Position numbers and translations under genes: made by a program. Of a stretch of DNA of 58,468 nt, positions 17,671 to 26,759 are shown one piece after another (position 1 is the stretch's first letter; every line of letters begins with the position of its first letter). Origin of the DNA: Clostridiisalibacter paucivorans DSM 22131 (GTDB taxonomy: Bacteria; Bacillota; Clostridia; Tissierellales; Clostridiisalibacteraceae); the NCBI RefSeq assembly GCF_000620125.1, contig NZ_JHVL01000018.1, positions 1 through 58,468 on the forward strand. Direction: 5' to 3'. The notes under the pieces were generated by a model. That model was not told where the DNA came from and did not search any database. It saw nothing but the letters and a program-made list of their open reading frames with translations.

Positions 17671-19407
17671 ATGCTTAAAATATTTATTTCTTATTATAGG
17701 CCTCATATGAAGCTGTTTATACTGGATATAATATGTGCCTTTTTAATTGCTGCCATAGACTTAGTTTTTCCAATGGTAACTAGGGCATTTATGAAGGATA
17801 TTATTCCCAATGGCAAGATGGGAACTTTTTATATAATGATATCAGTTTTGATAGTACTCTATATTATAAGAGCAGTTTTTAATTATATAGTTGATTATTG
17901 GGGACATGTAGTAGGGACAAGAATGGAATATAATATGAGAAAAGATTTATTTTCTCATTTACAGACCCTATCCTTTAGTTATTTTGATCAGAATAGAACA
18001 GGTCATATAATGTCTAGGATAGTAAATGACCTTAGAGAGATATCAGAATTAGCACATCATGGACCTGAAGACTTGTTTCTTTCCGTAGTTATGTTGATGG
18101 GATCATTTGTGATATTATTAAATGTTGAATGGAGACTCACCGTTATAATATTTTCATTTATTCCTATAATGATATGTTTTACGTTTATAAAGAGGAAAAA
18201 GATGATTAATGCATTTAGAACTGTAAGAAAAAAAGTAGCAGATGTAAATGCCCAATTGGAAAATAGTATATCAGGAATAAGGGTTGCTAAGTCATTTACA
18301 AATGAAGAATATGAAATGGATAAATTTGATATAGGGAATATAGAATTTAAAGAATCAAGGGAATGGGCATTTAAATCCATGGCGGAGTTTTTTACAGGTA
18401 TAAATTTTTTATCTAACTTATTAAATGCATTGGTTATAGGAGTTGGAGGATATTTTGTATATAAAAAGATAATATTTATGGAAGACTTAGTAGCATATTT
18501 ATTATACGTGAATATTTTTTTACAGCCCATAAGGAGATTAACTCAATTTACACAACAATTCCAATCGGGAATGACAGGGTTTGAAAGATTTGTGGAAATA
18601 CTAAATATAGAGCCTGATATAATTGATAGAGAAGATGCAATAGAATTAAAAAATATTCGAGGGAATATAGAGATGAGGAATGTTTCATTTCAATATGATG
18701 AAAATGAGACGGTTCTTTCAAATATAAATCTGAAGGTGGATGAAGGAAAGACATTGGCTTTAGTAGGTCCTTCTGGAGGAGGTAAAACTACTTTATGTCA
18801 TTTGATTCCCAGATTTTATGATGTTAATTCGGGCGCTATATTGATTGATGGTAAAGATATAAAAGATATAAAGTTAAAATCTTTAAGAAAAAATATTGGA
18901 TTAGTTCAACAAGATGTATTCTTGTTTACTGGTACAGTGAAGGAAAATATATTGTATGGAAACCCAGAGGCTTCAGATGCAGAAGTTATAAATGCTGCTA
19001 AAAATGCCAATATACATGAGTTTATAGAAACATTACCAGATGGTTATGATACTTATATTGGTGAAAAAGGGGTAAGGTTGTCAGGAGGCCAAAAACAAAG
19101 GATATCTATAGCAAGGGTGTTTTTAAAAAATCCTAGTATATTAATATTAGACGAAGCAACATCAGCCCTTGACAATGAAACAGAGATAAAGATACAAAAT
19201 GCGTTGGAACAGTTATCAAAGGGAAGGACTACTATTGTAATAGCCCATAGGTTATCTACTATAAAGAATGCAGATGATATTGTAGTGCTCACAGATAAAG
19301 GTATACAAGAAAAGGGTACACATAAAGAATTATTGGAGAAGGATAATTTATATGCTAAACTATACAAATCTCAATTTAAAGGCTATATACCCGATGAAGT
19401 TCACTGA
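17671..19407 (+). CDS. ABC exporter half-transporter (permease-ATPase fusion)
   Basis: The ATG at 17671 has AAGGAG eight bases before it; an upstream GTG overlaps that site. The 578-aa protein has a six-helix type-1 exporter membrane domain (residues 1-310, with the coupling segment FSYFDQNRTGHIMSR). The nucleotide-binding domain shows Walker A (GPSGGGKTTL), Q-loop (GLVQQDVFLFTG), signature (LSGGQKQRISIARVFLKNP), Walker B (ILILDEATSALD) and the H-loop (IAHRLST). It should act as a homodimer, or pair with an unlinked partner, to export lipids, peptides or drugs. No partner gene is adjacent. Substrate unknown. Confidence 0.93.
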   Translation: MLKIFISYYRPHMKLFILDIICAFLIAAIDLVFPMVTRAFMKDIIPNGKMGTFYIMISVLIVLYIIRAVFNYIVDYWGHVVGTRMEYNMRKDLFSHLQTLSFSYFDQNRTGHIMSRIVNDLREISELAHHGPEDLFLSVVMLMGSFVILLNVEWRLTVIIFSFIPIMICFTFIKRKKMINAFRTVRKKVADVNAQLENSISGIRVAKSFTNEEYEMDKFDIGNIEFKESREWAFKSMAEFFTGINFLSNLLNALVIGVGGYFVYKKIIFMEDLVAYLLYVNIFLQPIRRLTQFTQQFQSGMTGFERFVEILNIEPDIIDREDAIELKNIRGNIEMRNVSFQYDENETVLSNINLKVDEGKTLALVGPSGGGKTTLCHLIPRFYDVNSGAILIDGKDIKDIKLKSLRKNIGLVQQDVFLFTGTVKENILYGNPEASDAEVINAAKNANIHEFIETLPDGYDTYIGEKGVRLSGGQKQRISIARVFLKNPSILILDEATSALDNETEIKIQNALEQLSKGRTTIVIAHRLSTIKNADDIVVLTDKGIQEKGTHKELLEKDNLYAKLYKSQFKGYIPDEVH

Positions 19408-19432
19408 ATGATAAATGCATAAGAGTGTAGAT

Positions 19433-19518
19433 ACAGTTAGAAGTAAGTAGTTAGTAGATTAGTTGATCGGGGAAGTCCTATGGATTTCATCATGAAACTA
19501 ATAACTACTAACTTGTTT
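19433..19518. repeat. Dispersed TTAGTAG-type hairpin (copy 2)
   Basis: A left arm rich in AGTAAGTAGTTAGTAG (from 19433) faces a right arm ATAACTACTAACTT (19501-19514). The centre AAGTCCTATGGATTT (19473-19487) is itself an imperfect palindrome. T-rich sequence follows. It may act as a terminator for the ABC gene. Design and sequence match the element at 25262-25367. Confidence 0.6.
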
Positions 19519-19613
19519 TATATATCATTAAAACTTACCAGTGTATATGATATAATACAATAGGAAAATAATATATGAAATAATAGACAGATACTATAAA
19601 GAGGTGTAAAAAA

Positions 19614-19895
19614 ATGATTGTTGGTACTTGTGAATTAGAGCTTATGGTATATGATGCTATTTCATTAAAGGATAAGAGACAGGTAATTAAAAGTATCATA
19701 GGTAAAATACAGTCAAGATATAATGTATCCATTGCTGAAATAGGGAACAATGATAAATGGCAAAGGACAATTATAGGGTTTGCTTGTGTTACTAATGACA
19801 CTAAGCATGCCAATAGCATAATATCTAATATATTGAAATTTATTGAAAGAGATAGTAGAGTGGAAATTTTTAATCATGATATAGATATTTCCTAA
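19614..19895 (+). CDS. DUF503 (YlxP-like) protein
   Basis: The 93-aa protein matches the DUF503 family: MIVGTCELELMVYDAISLKDKRQVIKS, then SRYNVSIAEIGNNDKWQ, an RTIIGFACVTND strand and a C-terminal helix. Members such as B. subtilis YlxP usually lie in the nusA-infB-rbfA cluster and may help ribosome maturation; here the gene stands alone before nth. The RBS is AGAGGTG. Function is not proven for the family. Confidence 0.88.
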   Translation: MIVGTCELELMVYDAISLKDKRQVIKSIIGKIQSRYNVSIAEIGNNDKWQRTIIGFACVTNDTKHANSIISNILKFIERDSRVEIFNHDIDIS

Positions 19896-19933
19896 TTTCA
19901 ATATTCTACTATGAATAAAAGGAGTAGATAAGT

Positions 19934-20566
19934 ATGTTAAATAAACAGGATATAAAGCAAGTGTTGGAGATATTAGAAGAGACATATCCTAAGGCAAAGT
20001 CAGAATTGAATTTTTCAAATCCCTTTGAACTATTGATAGCAACTATTTTATCAGCTCAATGTACGGATGTAAGAGTGAATAAAATTACTGGGGAATTATA
20101 TAAAATTTATAAAACTCCAGAGGATTTTTTGAAATTAACTGAAGAAGAATTGGGAGTACTGATAAAAAGTTGTGGCTTCTATAGAAATAAGAGTAAAAAT
20201 ATATTGGGAACATGTAAAATACTAGTAGAAGAACATAACTCTCAGGTTCCTAAGACTAGGAAAGAATTGATGGAATTACCCGGGGTTGGAAGGAAAACGG
20301 CCAATGTAGTATTGAGTAATGCCTTTGGTGAAGATGCCATAGCTGTAGATACCCATGTCTTTAGAGTGTCTAATAGAATCGGATTAGCCCATAGTGATAA
20401 TGTGGACGATACAGAAAAAGATTTAATGGAAAATATACCTAAATTTCAATGGTCCGATGCCCATCATTGGCTAATTTTTCATGGTAGAAGGGTATGCAAA
20501 GCGAGAAAACCCAATTGTGATAATTGTCCTTTAACGAATTATTGTGAGTATTATAAATCTTTGTAG
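19934..20566 (+). CDS. nth: Endonuclease III (DNA glycosylase/AP lyase)
   Basis: The 210-aa protein removes oxidised pyrimidines and cleaves abasic sites in base-excision repair. The helix-hairpin-helix (MELPGVGRKTANVVL) contains the catalytic Lys, and the catalytic Asp is in AVDTHVFRVSNR. The C-terminal 4Fe-4S loop is intact (CKARKPNC-DNC-PLTNYC; spacing C-x6-C-x2-C-x5-C). Length is normal. It has a good RBS (AAAGGAG), begins 38 bp after the DUF503 gene and ends 20 bp before the FtsA-like gene, suggesting one transcript. Confidence 0.96.
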   Translation: MLNKQDIKQVLEILEETYPKAKSELNFSNPFELLIATILSAQCTDVRVNKITGELYKIYKTPEDFLKLTEEELGVLIKSCGFYRNKSKNILGTCKILVEEHNSQVPKTRKELMELPGVGRKTANVVLSNAFGEDAIAVDTHVFRVSNRIGLAHSDNVDDTEKDLMENIPKFQWSDAHHWLIFHGRRVCKARKPNCDNCPLTNYCEYYKSL

Positions 20567-20586
20567 TATCTAGGAGGGGATTTAAA

Positions 20587-22569
20587 ATGGGATATGATGA
20601 AGGTTTAAAGATTGACACTGAGAATTTAATTTTTTCCCTTGATATAGGAACTAAAACGGTATTGGGAATAGTAGCTATATGTGAAAATAATAGATTCAAG
20701 ATATTGGCTAGTGAAATAGTTGAACATGAACAGAGATATATGTATGATGGCCAAATTCATGATATTGAAGGTGTTTCTTTAGCAGTTAAAAAGGTTAAAC
20801 ATAAACTGGAAGATAAATTAGGAATAAAATTAGAAAGGGTTGCCATAGCAGCTGCTGGAAGAGCACTAAAGACATATAGAGTTAAAGTGGATAGAGAAAT
20901 AGATATTACTATGGAAATAGATAATAGATTGGTAGATAGTTTAGAGATGGAAGGAATACAAAAGGCTCAAAAGATGTTAGAGGAAAAAAGGCAACAAAAT
21001 GAGGCACAATATTATTGTGTAGGACATACTGTAGTGAATTATTATTTGGATGATAATTTTATGGATAGTTTAAAGGGGCATAGGGGAAATAAAATAGGCG
21101 TTGATTTAATAGCTACATTTTTGCCTCATATGGTAGTAGATAGCCTTTATACAGTTATGAATAGATTGGAATTAGAAATCTCAAATATTACATTGGAGCC
21201 TATAGCTGCTATTAATGTGGCTATAAAAAAGAACTTGAGACTCCTTAATTTAGCCTTAGTAGATATAGGGGCAGGAACATCAGATATAGCAATAAGTAAG
21301 GATGGAGCTATAGTAGCCTACGGTATGACATCTGTAGCAGGAGATGAGATAACAGAAAAGTTGGCGAGGACTTATCTGCTTGATTATGATACTGCTGAGA
21401 AATTAAAAAAGGAATTGAATCAAAAGGATAGTCATGTATTCTATGATGTGGTAGGAATAAAGCATGAATTGGATACTAAAGATATATTGGATAGCATAGA
21501 AGAAGCTATAATATCCCTTGCTAAGAGCATATCTCAGGCAATAATAGAAAATAATCAGAGACCTCCCAGTGCGGTGTTTCTAATTGGTGGAGGGAGTCAA
21601 GTGCCTAGAATTACAGACTACATAGCCCAAGAATTAGAATTACCTAAAGAAAGGGTAGTAGTAAGAAATGTAGATATAATAGATAGAGTAGAGGGTCTTG
21701 AAAATAAGATGATAGGTCCCCATTCGATAACTGTAATAGGAATTGCATCAATAGCTGCAGAAAATAAAAAAGAAGATTTTTTGGAGGTTAATGTAAACAA
21801 TAAAAAGATTAAATTGTTTAATTCAAAGAGTATGAAGGTATCCGATGCACTAGTACTTATGGGATTTAACCCGAGGAAATTAATTCCTAAAAGGGGAAAA
21901 GGCTTAGCAATTACAATAAATGGAAAAAAAGAAATTATAAAGGGGGAAATAGGAGAGCCAGCTAAAATATATGTTAATGATAAACTTGAAAGTTTAGAAT
22001 GTAGTTTGAAAAATAAAGATGTAATTAAAATTATAGAAGCTACTGTAGGTGAAGATGCTTCATGTAATATAAAAAGGATAATAAATACTGATAAAAGGGT
22101 ATTTGTTAATGGAAAGAAAATAAAGACTATAAGGGCTATAAAAATAAATGGAGATATTGCAGATGAGAATACAAAATTAAATGATGGAGATAGTGTAGAA
22201 ACTATTGAAATAACTAATATAAAAGAATTATTGGAATATATGGACATAAAAAATAGTGTAAATGTCTATAAAAACAATGAATTAGCAAGCAATGATACTC
22301 CAATAAAAGATGATGATATTATAACATTTAATAATATAGATATGGGAGAAGATAATTTTGAAGGTAATAGTATAAAATTATATATCAATGGGGAAGAAAA
22401 GATTTTTCAATATGAAAAAGACGAATTTGTATTTATAGATATATTTAATTATATAAACTTCGATTTGTCTAAACCTAAAGGTTCTTTGGTGCTTTTAGTT
22501 AATGACTTAAAGGCCGATTATTATCAAAAACTTAATAGTGGAGATAATGTTAAAATTTATTGGAAATAG
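20587..22569 (+). CDS. FtsA/PilM-like actin-fold ATPase with long C-terminal extension
   Basis: The first 390 residues of this 660-aa protein form an FtsA-type actin fold: phosphate 1 loop (FSLDIGTKTVLGIVA), a 1C-like insert (about 80-170), phosphate 2 (LVDIGAGTSDIAIS) and the adenosine loop (FLIGGGSQVPRITDYIA). No C-terminal FtsA amphipathic helix is seen. Instead about 270 residues follow with repeated short beta-rich units (VNVNNKKIKLFNS, ITINGKKEIIKGE, VFVNGKKIKTIR), perhaps several beta-grasp or SLBB-like modules. No ftsZ is nearby, so this is probably not the main FtsA. A role in envelope or secretion scaffolding is conceivable. SD GGAGGGG. Confidence 0.85.
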   Translation: MGYDEGLKIDTENLIFSLDIGTKTVLGIVAICENNRFKILASEIVEHEQRYMYDGQIHDIEGVSLAVKKVKHKLEDKLGIKLERVAIAAAGRALKTYRVKVDREIDITMEIDNRLVDSLEMEGIQKAQKMLEEKRQQNEAQYYCVGHTVVNYYLDDNFMDSLKGHRGNKIGVDLIATFLPHMVVDSLYTVMNRLELEISNITLEPIAAINVAIKKNLRLLNLALVDIGAGTSDIAISKDGAIVAYGMTSVAGDEITEKLARTYLLDYDTAEKLKKELNQKDSHVFYDVVGIKHELDTKDILDSIEEAIISLAKSISQAIIENNQRPPSAVFLIGGGSQVPRITDYIAQELELPKERVVVRNVDIIDRVEGLENKMIGPHSITVIGIASIAAENKKEDFLEVNVNNKKIKLFNSKSMKVSDALVLMGFNPRKLIPKRGKGLAITINGKKEIIKGEIGEPAKIYVNDKLESLECSLKNKDVIKIIEATVGEDASCNIKRIINTDKRVFVNGKKIKTIRAIKINGDIADENTKLNDGDSVETIEITNIKELLEYMDIKNSVNVYKNNELASNDTPIKDDDIITFNNIDMGEDNFEGNSIKLYINGEEKIFQYEKDEFVFIDIFNYINFDLSKPKGSLVLLVNDLKADYYQKLNSGDNVKIYWK

Positions 22570-22580
22570 AAAAAAAATAA

Positions 22581-22669
22581 CCTCCTGTAAATATACTCAG
22601 TAATATTCCTATGTACTAGTAATATTAATTAATATAGGGAAAGATAACTGTATGTATATTTAAAGGAGG
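22581..22669 (+). promoter_or_regulatory. Hairpin leader sequestering the SD of the VanW-domain gene
   Basis: CCTCCT (22581-22586) is complementary to the AGGAGG ribosome binding site (22664-22669). The pairing extends inward through TAAATATAC (22588-22596) with GTATATTTA (22654-22662), making 15 bp with one G-A mismatch. Further in, CAGT/ACTG and CCTAT/ATAGG can pair. The folded leader would block translation. It could be a regulatory RNA, a thermosensor-like hairpin or an inserted palindrome; no ligand motif is recognised. Confidence 0.6.
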
Positions 22670-22681
22670 ATTAAATATAGT

Positions 22682-24017
22682 ATGCCAAATTCAAATAGAA
22701 GAACTAAATTAGCTATATACATATGTATAATTTTTTTTATTATGACCGCTGTAACAGTAATCTATATTTTATCAATAGATGATATGATTAATGGAGTAAA
22801 TGTGTCTGGTATATCAATAGAGGGTATGAATAAAGAAGAAGCAAAGAAACATTTGAGGGATCAATTACATAATAAATTAAAAGATAGATATATTAAGTTA
22901 AAATATAAAGAAGATGAATATGTACATGATTATGAAAAATTAGGAATAAATTATGATTATGACAAGACGATAGAAAAAATTTATCAAGATATAGACACGA
23001 AAACAAATATAAATAAAATAAAGACATTTTTAACTGGCTTGATTAATGAGAGGGATTATGATATGGAGTATACATATGATATATCTAAACTTGAAGAGTT
23101 TGTAAAATCTATGGAGAAAGATATAAATTCGGAAGCCCAAAATGCCAGTGTGAAAATCGATAATGACAGAATAGATATTGTACCTGAGATAATAGGTAAA
23201 AAAGTGGATAGCGATAGCTTGAAAGAGATATTAATAAATAGTATAGGAAAAGATAGTATTATAGATATACCTGTAATGGAAAAAAGCCCTACAATAGTTG
23301 AGAAAGATATTGAAACTATAAATAGTGTTCTAGGCAGCTTTGTTACTAGATATAATACAAGTAAAAAAAATAGGGTTAATAATATTGTTCAGGCTACCAA
23401 TACTATAAATAATAAAATATTGATGCCGAATGAAAAATTTTCATTCAATAAGGCAACTGGTGTTAGAAATTCAGATAATGGGTATAAAAAAGCCCCTGTA
23501 ATTATAAATGGAGAATTAGTGCCAGAGGTAGGTGGTGGTGTATGTCAGGTATCTTCTACATTATATAATGCAGTATTGCTGTCAGGATTAGACATATTAG
23601 AAAGGCATAATCATTCCTTGCCATTATCTTATATAGGAAAGGGTAGAGATGCTACGGTGGTTTACGATGTATTTAGACTTTAAGTTTAAAAATTCTTTGC
23701 CTGAGGCAATATATATTGAAGCAATATCTGAAAAAGGAAAAATGGAGATAAATATATATGGTAATGAAAAACTTAAGAAAGATATAGAGATAGTGCCTAG
23801 TGTAGTCCAAAGCATAAAACCAAAGCAAGAGGTTGTTGTTGATCCCAATATGAAAGCAGGGGAAAGGAAAGTAATTCAAAAGGGAAGATGGGGCTATAAA
23901 GTAAATACATATAAAATCATAAAACAAGGAAAAGATATACTATCTAAGGAACTTATATCTAAAGATGTATATAAAGGAAGAAAAGAAGTAATAAAAGTAG
24001 GTAAAGAACAGGAGTAG
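22682..24017 (+). pseudogene. VanW/YoaR-like envelope protein with G5 domain, frameshifted
   Basis: The frame from 22682 encodes a single membrane anchor (residues about 9-30), a PG-binding-type repeat region (VSGISIEGMNKEEAKKHL; VKIDNDRIDIVPEIIGKKV) and most of a VanW domain (NTINNKILMPNEKFSFN, EVGGGVCQVSSTLYNAV, GKGRDATVVY). It then stops at 23683. The expected VanW continuation (YLDFKFKNSLPEAIYIEA) and a C-terminal G5 domain (about VVVDPNMKAGERKVIQKG onward) lie in the +1-shifted frame ending at 24017. The shift maps to about 23665-23670, where one extra base separates TAC from TATTTAGAC. Real mutation, sequencing error and recoding are all possible. Intact relatives are cell-wall-linked. 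Confidence 0.75.
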
Positions 24018-24026
24018 GAGGAAAAT

Positions 24027-24707
24027 ATGCTAGAAGAATTATATTACAAAACGATAAATTGTCCGGTATGTAAAAATGAATTTAAGACATTAAAAGTAAA
24101 AAGGTCAAGGGCTAGGGTAGATAAAATAGATACAGATTTTATGAAATATTATAAAGGAGAAAATCCTATAAAATATAATGTAAATGTATGCCCAAATTGT
24201 GGATATTCAGCTATGGATAAGCGGTTCAAATCTATGAATTTTAATGATATAAATATTATAAAAGAAAAAGTTTTTGCACGTTGGAAAGGCAAAAATTATT
24301 GTAATGAAAGGACATTAGGTGCGGCGATTGAAGGGTATAAACTTGCGTTATATTGTGGGGAACTATTGAATTATAAAAAATATGAGATTGGAGGTATAAC
24401 ATTAAGGATAGCATGGTTATATAGATTGAAGCATGAAGAAAAGAATGAGAATAGATTTTTAAAATACACTCTAGATTTATATGAAGATGCATACTCTAAT
24501 GAAGACTTGTCTTATGGTGGAATGGACGAATTAACGGTAGGATATCTAATAGGTGAAATACTGAGACGGTTGGGAGAAAAGAATGAATCTATTAAATGGT
24601 TTGGCAATATAGTATCTGATAGGAGAATAAGAAATAACCCCAGATTGGAAAAAATGGCAAGGGAGCAATGGCAGATAACTAAAGGGGAGCTAAAAGGAGC
24701 AATCTGA
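24027..24707 (+). CDS. DUF2225 zinc-binding protein
   Basis: The 226-aa protein starts with a zinc-ribbon pattern: CPVCKNEFKT near residue 13 and CPNCGYSAM near residue 56. The rest is helical, possibly TPR-like (AAIEGYKLALYCGELL; LGEKNESIKWFGNIV), as in the DUF2225 family of Firmicutes. No function is established. RBS AGGAGG. Its stop codon overlaps the ogt start by one base (TGATG), so translation of the two is likely coupled. Confidence 0.88.
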   Translation: MLEELYYKTINCPVCKNEFKTLKVKRSRARVDKIDTDFMKYYKGENPIKYNVNVCPNCGYSAMDKRFKSMNFNDINIIKEKVFARWKGKNYCNERTLGAAIEGYKLALYCGELLNYKKYEIGGITLRIAWLYRLKHEEKNENRFLKYTLDLYEDAYSNEDLSYGGMDELTVGYLIGEILRRLGEKNESIKWFGNIVSDRRIRNNPRLEKMAREQWQITKGELKGAI

Positions 24708-25237
24708 TGAATATAAAATATTGGGACGTTAAAACTGTATTAGGTGATATGCTTATTGCATATAATGGAGATGAATTGGTAGCTTTGGAATTAAATAAGA
24801 AAAATGAAGACAAGCTATTGGTTTGGCTCAATGATAATTTTAATAAAGTAGAAAAAAAGAAAGAAGACATATATTTTACAGATCAACTGGACCGTTATTT
24901 AAAAGGTGAAAAGATAAAATTTACATATCCTATATTCATGCAAGGAACAAAGTTTCAAAAAAATGTTTGGAGTGAACTTTTAAATATACCTTATGGAGAA
25001 GTTAGAAGTTATGGATATATTGCTGAAAAAATAGGTAATTCTAAAGCTATGAGGGCAGTAGGGATGGCAAATGGCAAGAACCCCATACCTATAGTAATAC
25101 CTTGTCATAGAGTTATAGGAAAGGATGGAAAACTTGTAGGATATAGTGGGGGACTGGAATACAAGATTGAACTTTTGGAATTAGAAGGCCATAAAATAAA
25201 ATATAGTAGAAATGGGATAGCTTATATAGATGGATAG
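24707..25237 (+). CDS. ogt: Methylated-DNA--protein-cysteine S-methyltransferase
   Basis: The 176-aa suicide repair enzyme transfers alkyl groups from O6-alkylguanine to its active-site Cys in IVIPCHRVIG. The helix-turn-helix that binds DNA (IPYGEVRSYGYIAEKIG) and the conserved NGKNPIPI and YSGGLEYKIELLELEG segments are present. The N-terminal Ogt-like domain (about residues 1-85) is shorter and divergent. It is co-translated with the DUF2225 gene. A TTAGTAG-type hairpin follows it and probably ends the transcript. Confidence 0.94.
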   Translation: MNIKYWDVKTVLGDMLIAYNGDELVALELNKKNEDKLLVWLNDNFNKVEKKKEDIYFTDQLDRYLKGEKIKFTYPIFMQGTKFQKNVWSELLNIPYGEVRSYGYIAEKIGNSKAMRAVGMANGKNPIPIVIPCHRVIGKDGKLVGYSGGLEYKIELLELEGHKIKYSRNGIAYIDG

Positions 25238-25261
25238 AAGTCTTTTCTTTTAACTATTATT

Positions 25262-25367
25262 AAAGAGTTAGTAGATAATAGTTAGTAGTAAGTAGTTCAA
25301 TGATAAAATCTATAGGATTTTTTCATTAACTGCTAACCACTAACTAATAGATACTAACTTTTTTTAT
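25262..25367. repeat. Dispersed TTAGTAG-type hairpin (copy 3)
   Basis: A roughly 100-bp imperfect palindrome: AAAGAGTTAGTA and TAGTTAGTAGTAAGTAG on the left face CTAACCACTAACTA and TACTAACTTTTTTT on the right. The centre is AAAATCTATAGGATTTT. A long T run on the right makes it a plausible terminator for ogt. The arrangement is the same as at 19433-19518. Confidence 0.7.
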
Positions 25368-25437
25368 AAGTCTCTAAAAGTTTATGTTTTGCATATAGAT
25401 AATATATACTTTATATTTTTTATTAGGATGTGATTTG

Positions 25438-26733
25438 ATGGGTTATTATAAATATGTAAATAAACCATTAATTTTTATACCAGGTATATTAGGGTCATTG
25501 GGAGAAGATATTATACCTGGATATGGGAAATTTGATTTTGGGATTGCAGAATATATTTATAGGCCCTTTATAGAAGGGCTTATAAATATGGGGTATGAAG
25601 AGGAAAAGGATTTATATATATGTTTTTATGATTGGAGAAAAGAAAATAGGTATTCTGCAAAGCAATATTTACTGCCCATAATAGAAAAAGCCAAGGAAAG
25701 AACAGGAGTAGAAAATGTAGACTTGTTATGTCATAGTATGGGAGGCTTATTGGCTAGGGCATATATACAAAGTGAATTATATATGTATGATATAGATAAA
25801 ATTATAATGATAGCGACTCCCAATGCAGGGTCTGCTAATGCATATTATTTTTGGGAAGGAGGACAGTTACCTGAAAGTACAGTGGGTGATAATCCATTTT
25901 TAAATATGTTGTGGAAAGGATTTGTTTGGTATTTAAAAGCATCGAAAAAAAAGGATGATATGTGTATATTGCACAGTGAATTTCCATCTGTAAAAGAGCT
26001 TTTACCATCAGAAGAATATGGAGATTATTTAATATTTAAAGGGGCTAGTACATTTGTGCCTATAAATAGTATGAAATGTAAAAATACATTTTTAAATATA
26101 TTAAATAGATATAAAGATTTAAGCCATAGCTATGGAGTTTTAACAGATCTAATATGTGGTACAGACAAAAAAACTAATAAATATATACAAGTGAGTAAAA
26201 GTAACACCGAGGAGAAATGGTGGGATGGCCAGCCATATAATAATATAAATACTATTTTTGGAGATGGAACTGTGACCATAGAAAGTGCATGTAATATGTG
26301 TGGAAGAAAACATTTCTTGGAGAGTGATCATACAGATATATTATATGACAGTTTGCCTATTATTAGAGATATATTGAATAGACCAATTTCACCTTACGCT
26401 ATTATGACTAATATGAAAAATAGAATATCTCCTTTATATAGCATAATAATAAAGAATGCAAAAAACATAAATATAAAATTAAATAATATAAATATGAATA
26501 TATGTAATGGAAAAGGAGATATAGAAAGTGAGAAGATATTATTTAAAAAATTAAGCGAAAATGATTATTGGATAATGATAGAAGAAGGTAATATGGAATT
26601 TGTTGATATATTTATTGATTATATAGAAAATGAAAAAGGTACAATAGTTGTTTACAAAAAAGAGTTTGAAGGTGTAAAAAAGATATTGGAAAAAACTTCA
26701 ATCAATTCTTATAAAACAGTATTGTACCACTAA
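25438..26733 (+). CDS. LCAT-like lipase/acyltransferase (alpha/beta hydrolase)
   Basis: The ATG at 25438 is preferred over the adjacent TTG because of its spacing from AGGATGTG. The 431-aa protein has the oxyanion segment PLIFIPGILGS, the nucleophile elbow CHSMGG (Ser100), an acid in FGDGTVTIESA and a His in LESDHTDIL, in the order seen in lecithin:cholesterol acyltransferase-like hydrolases. No signal peptide is visible, so the enzyme is probably cytosolic or membrane-peripheral. The C-terminal 100 residues form a separate lysine- and asparagine-rich region without a recognised domain. Substrate is unknown; lipid deacylation is likely by family. Confidence 0.82.
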   Translation: MGYYKYVNKPLIFIPGILGSLGEDIIPGYGKFDFGIAEYIYRPFIEGLINMGYEEEKDLYICFYDWRKENRYSAKQYLLPIIEKAKERTGVENVDLLCHSMGGLLARAYIQSELYMYDIDKIIMIATPNAGSANAYYFWEGGQLPESTVGDNPFLNMLWKGFVWYLKASKKKDDMCILHSEFPSVKELLPSEEYGDYLIFKGASTFVPINSMKCKNTFLNILNRYKDLSHSYGVLTDLICGTDKKTNKYIQVSKSNTEEKWWDGQPYNNINTIFGDGTVTIESACNMCGRKHFLESDHTDILYDSLPIIRDILNRPISPYAIMTNMKNRISPLYSIIIKNAKNINIKLNNINMNICNGKGDIESEKILFKKLSENDYWIMIEEGNMEFVDIFIDYIENEKGTIVVYKKEFEGVKKILEKTSINSYKTVLYH

Positions 26734-26759
26734 TTATAATATTTATGCCATAGTTTTTA

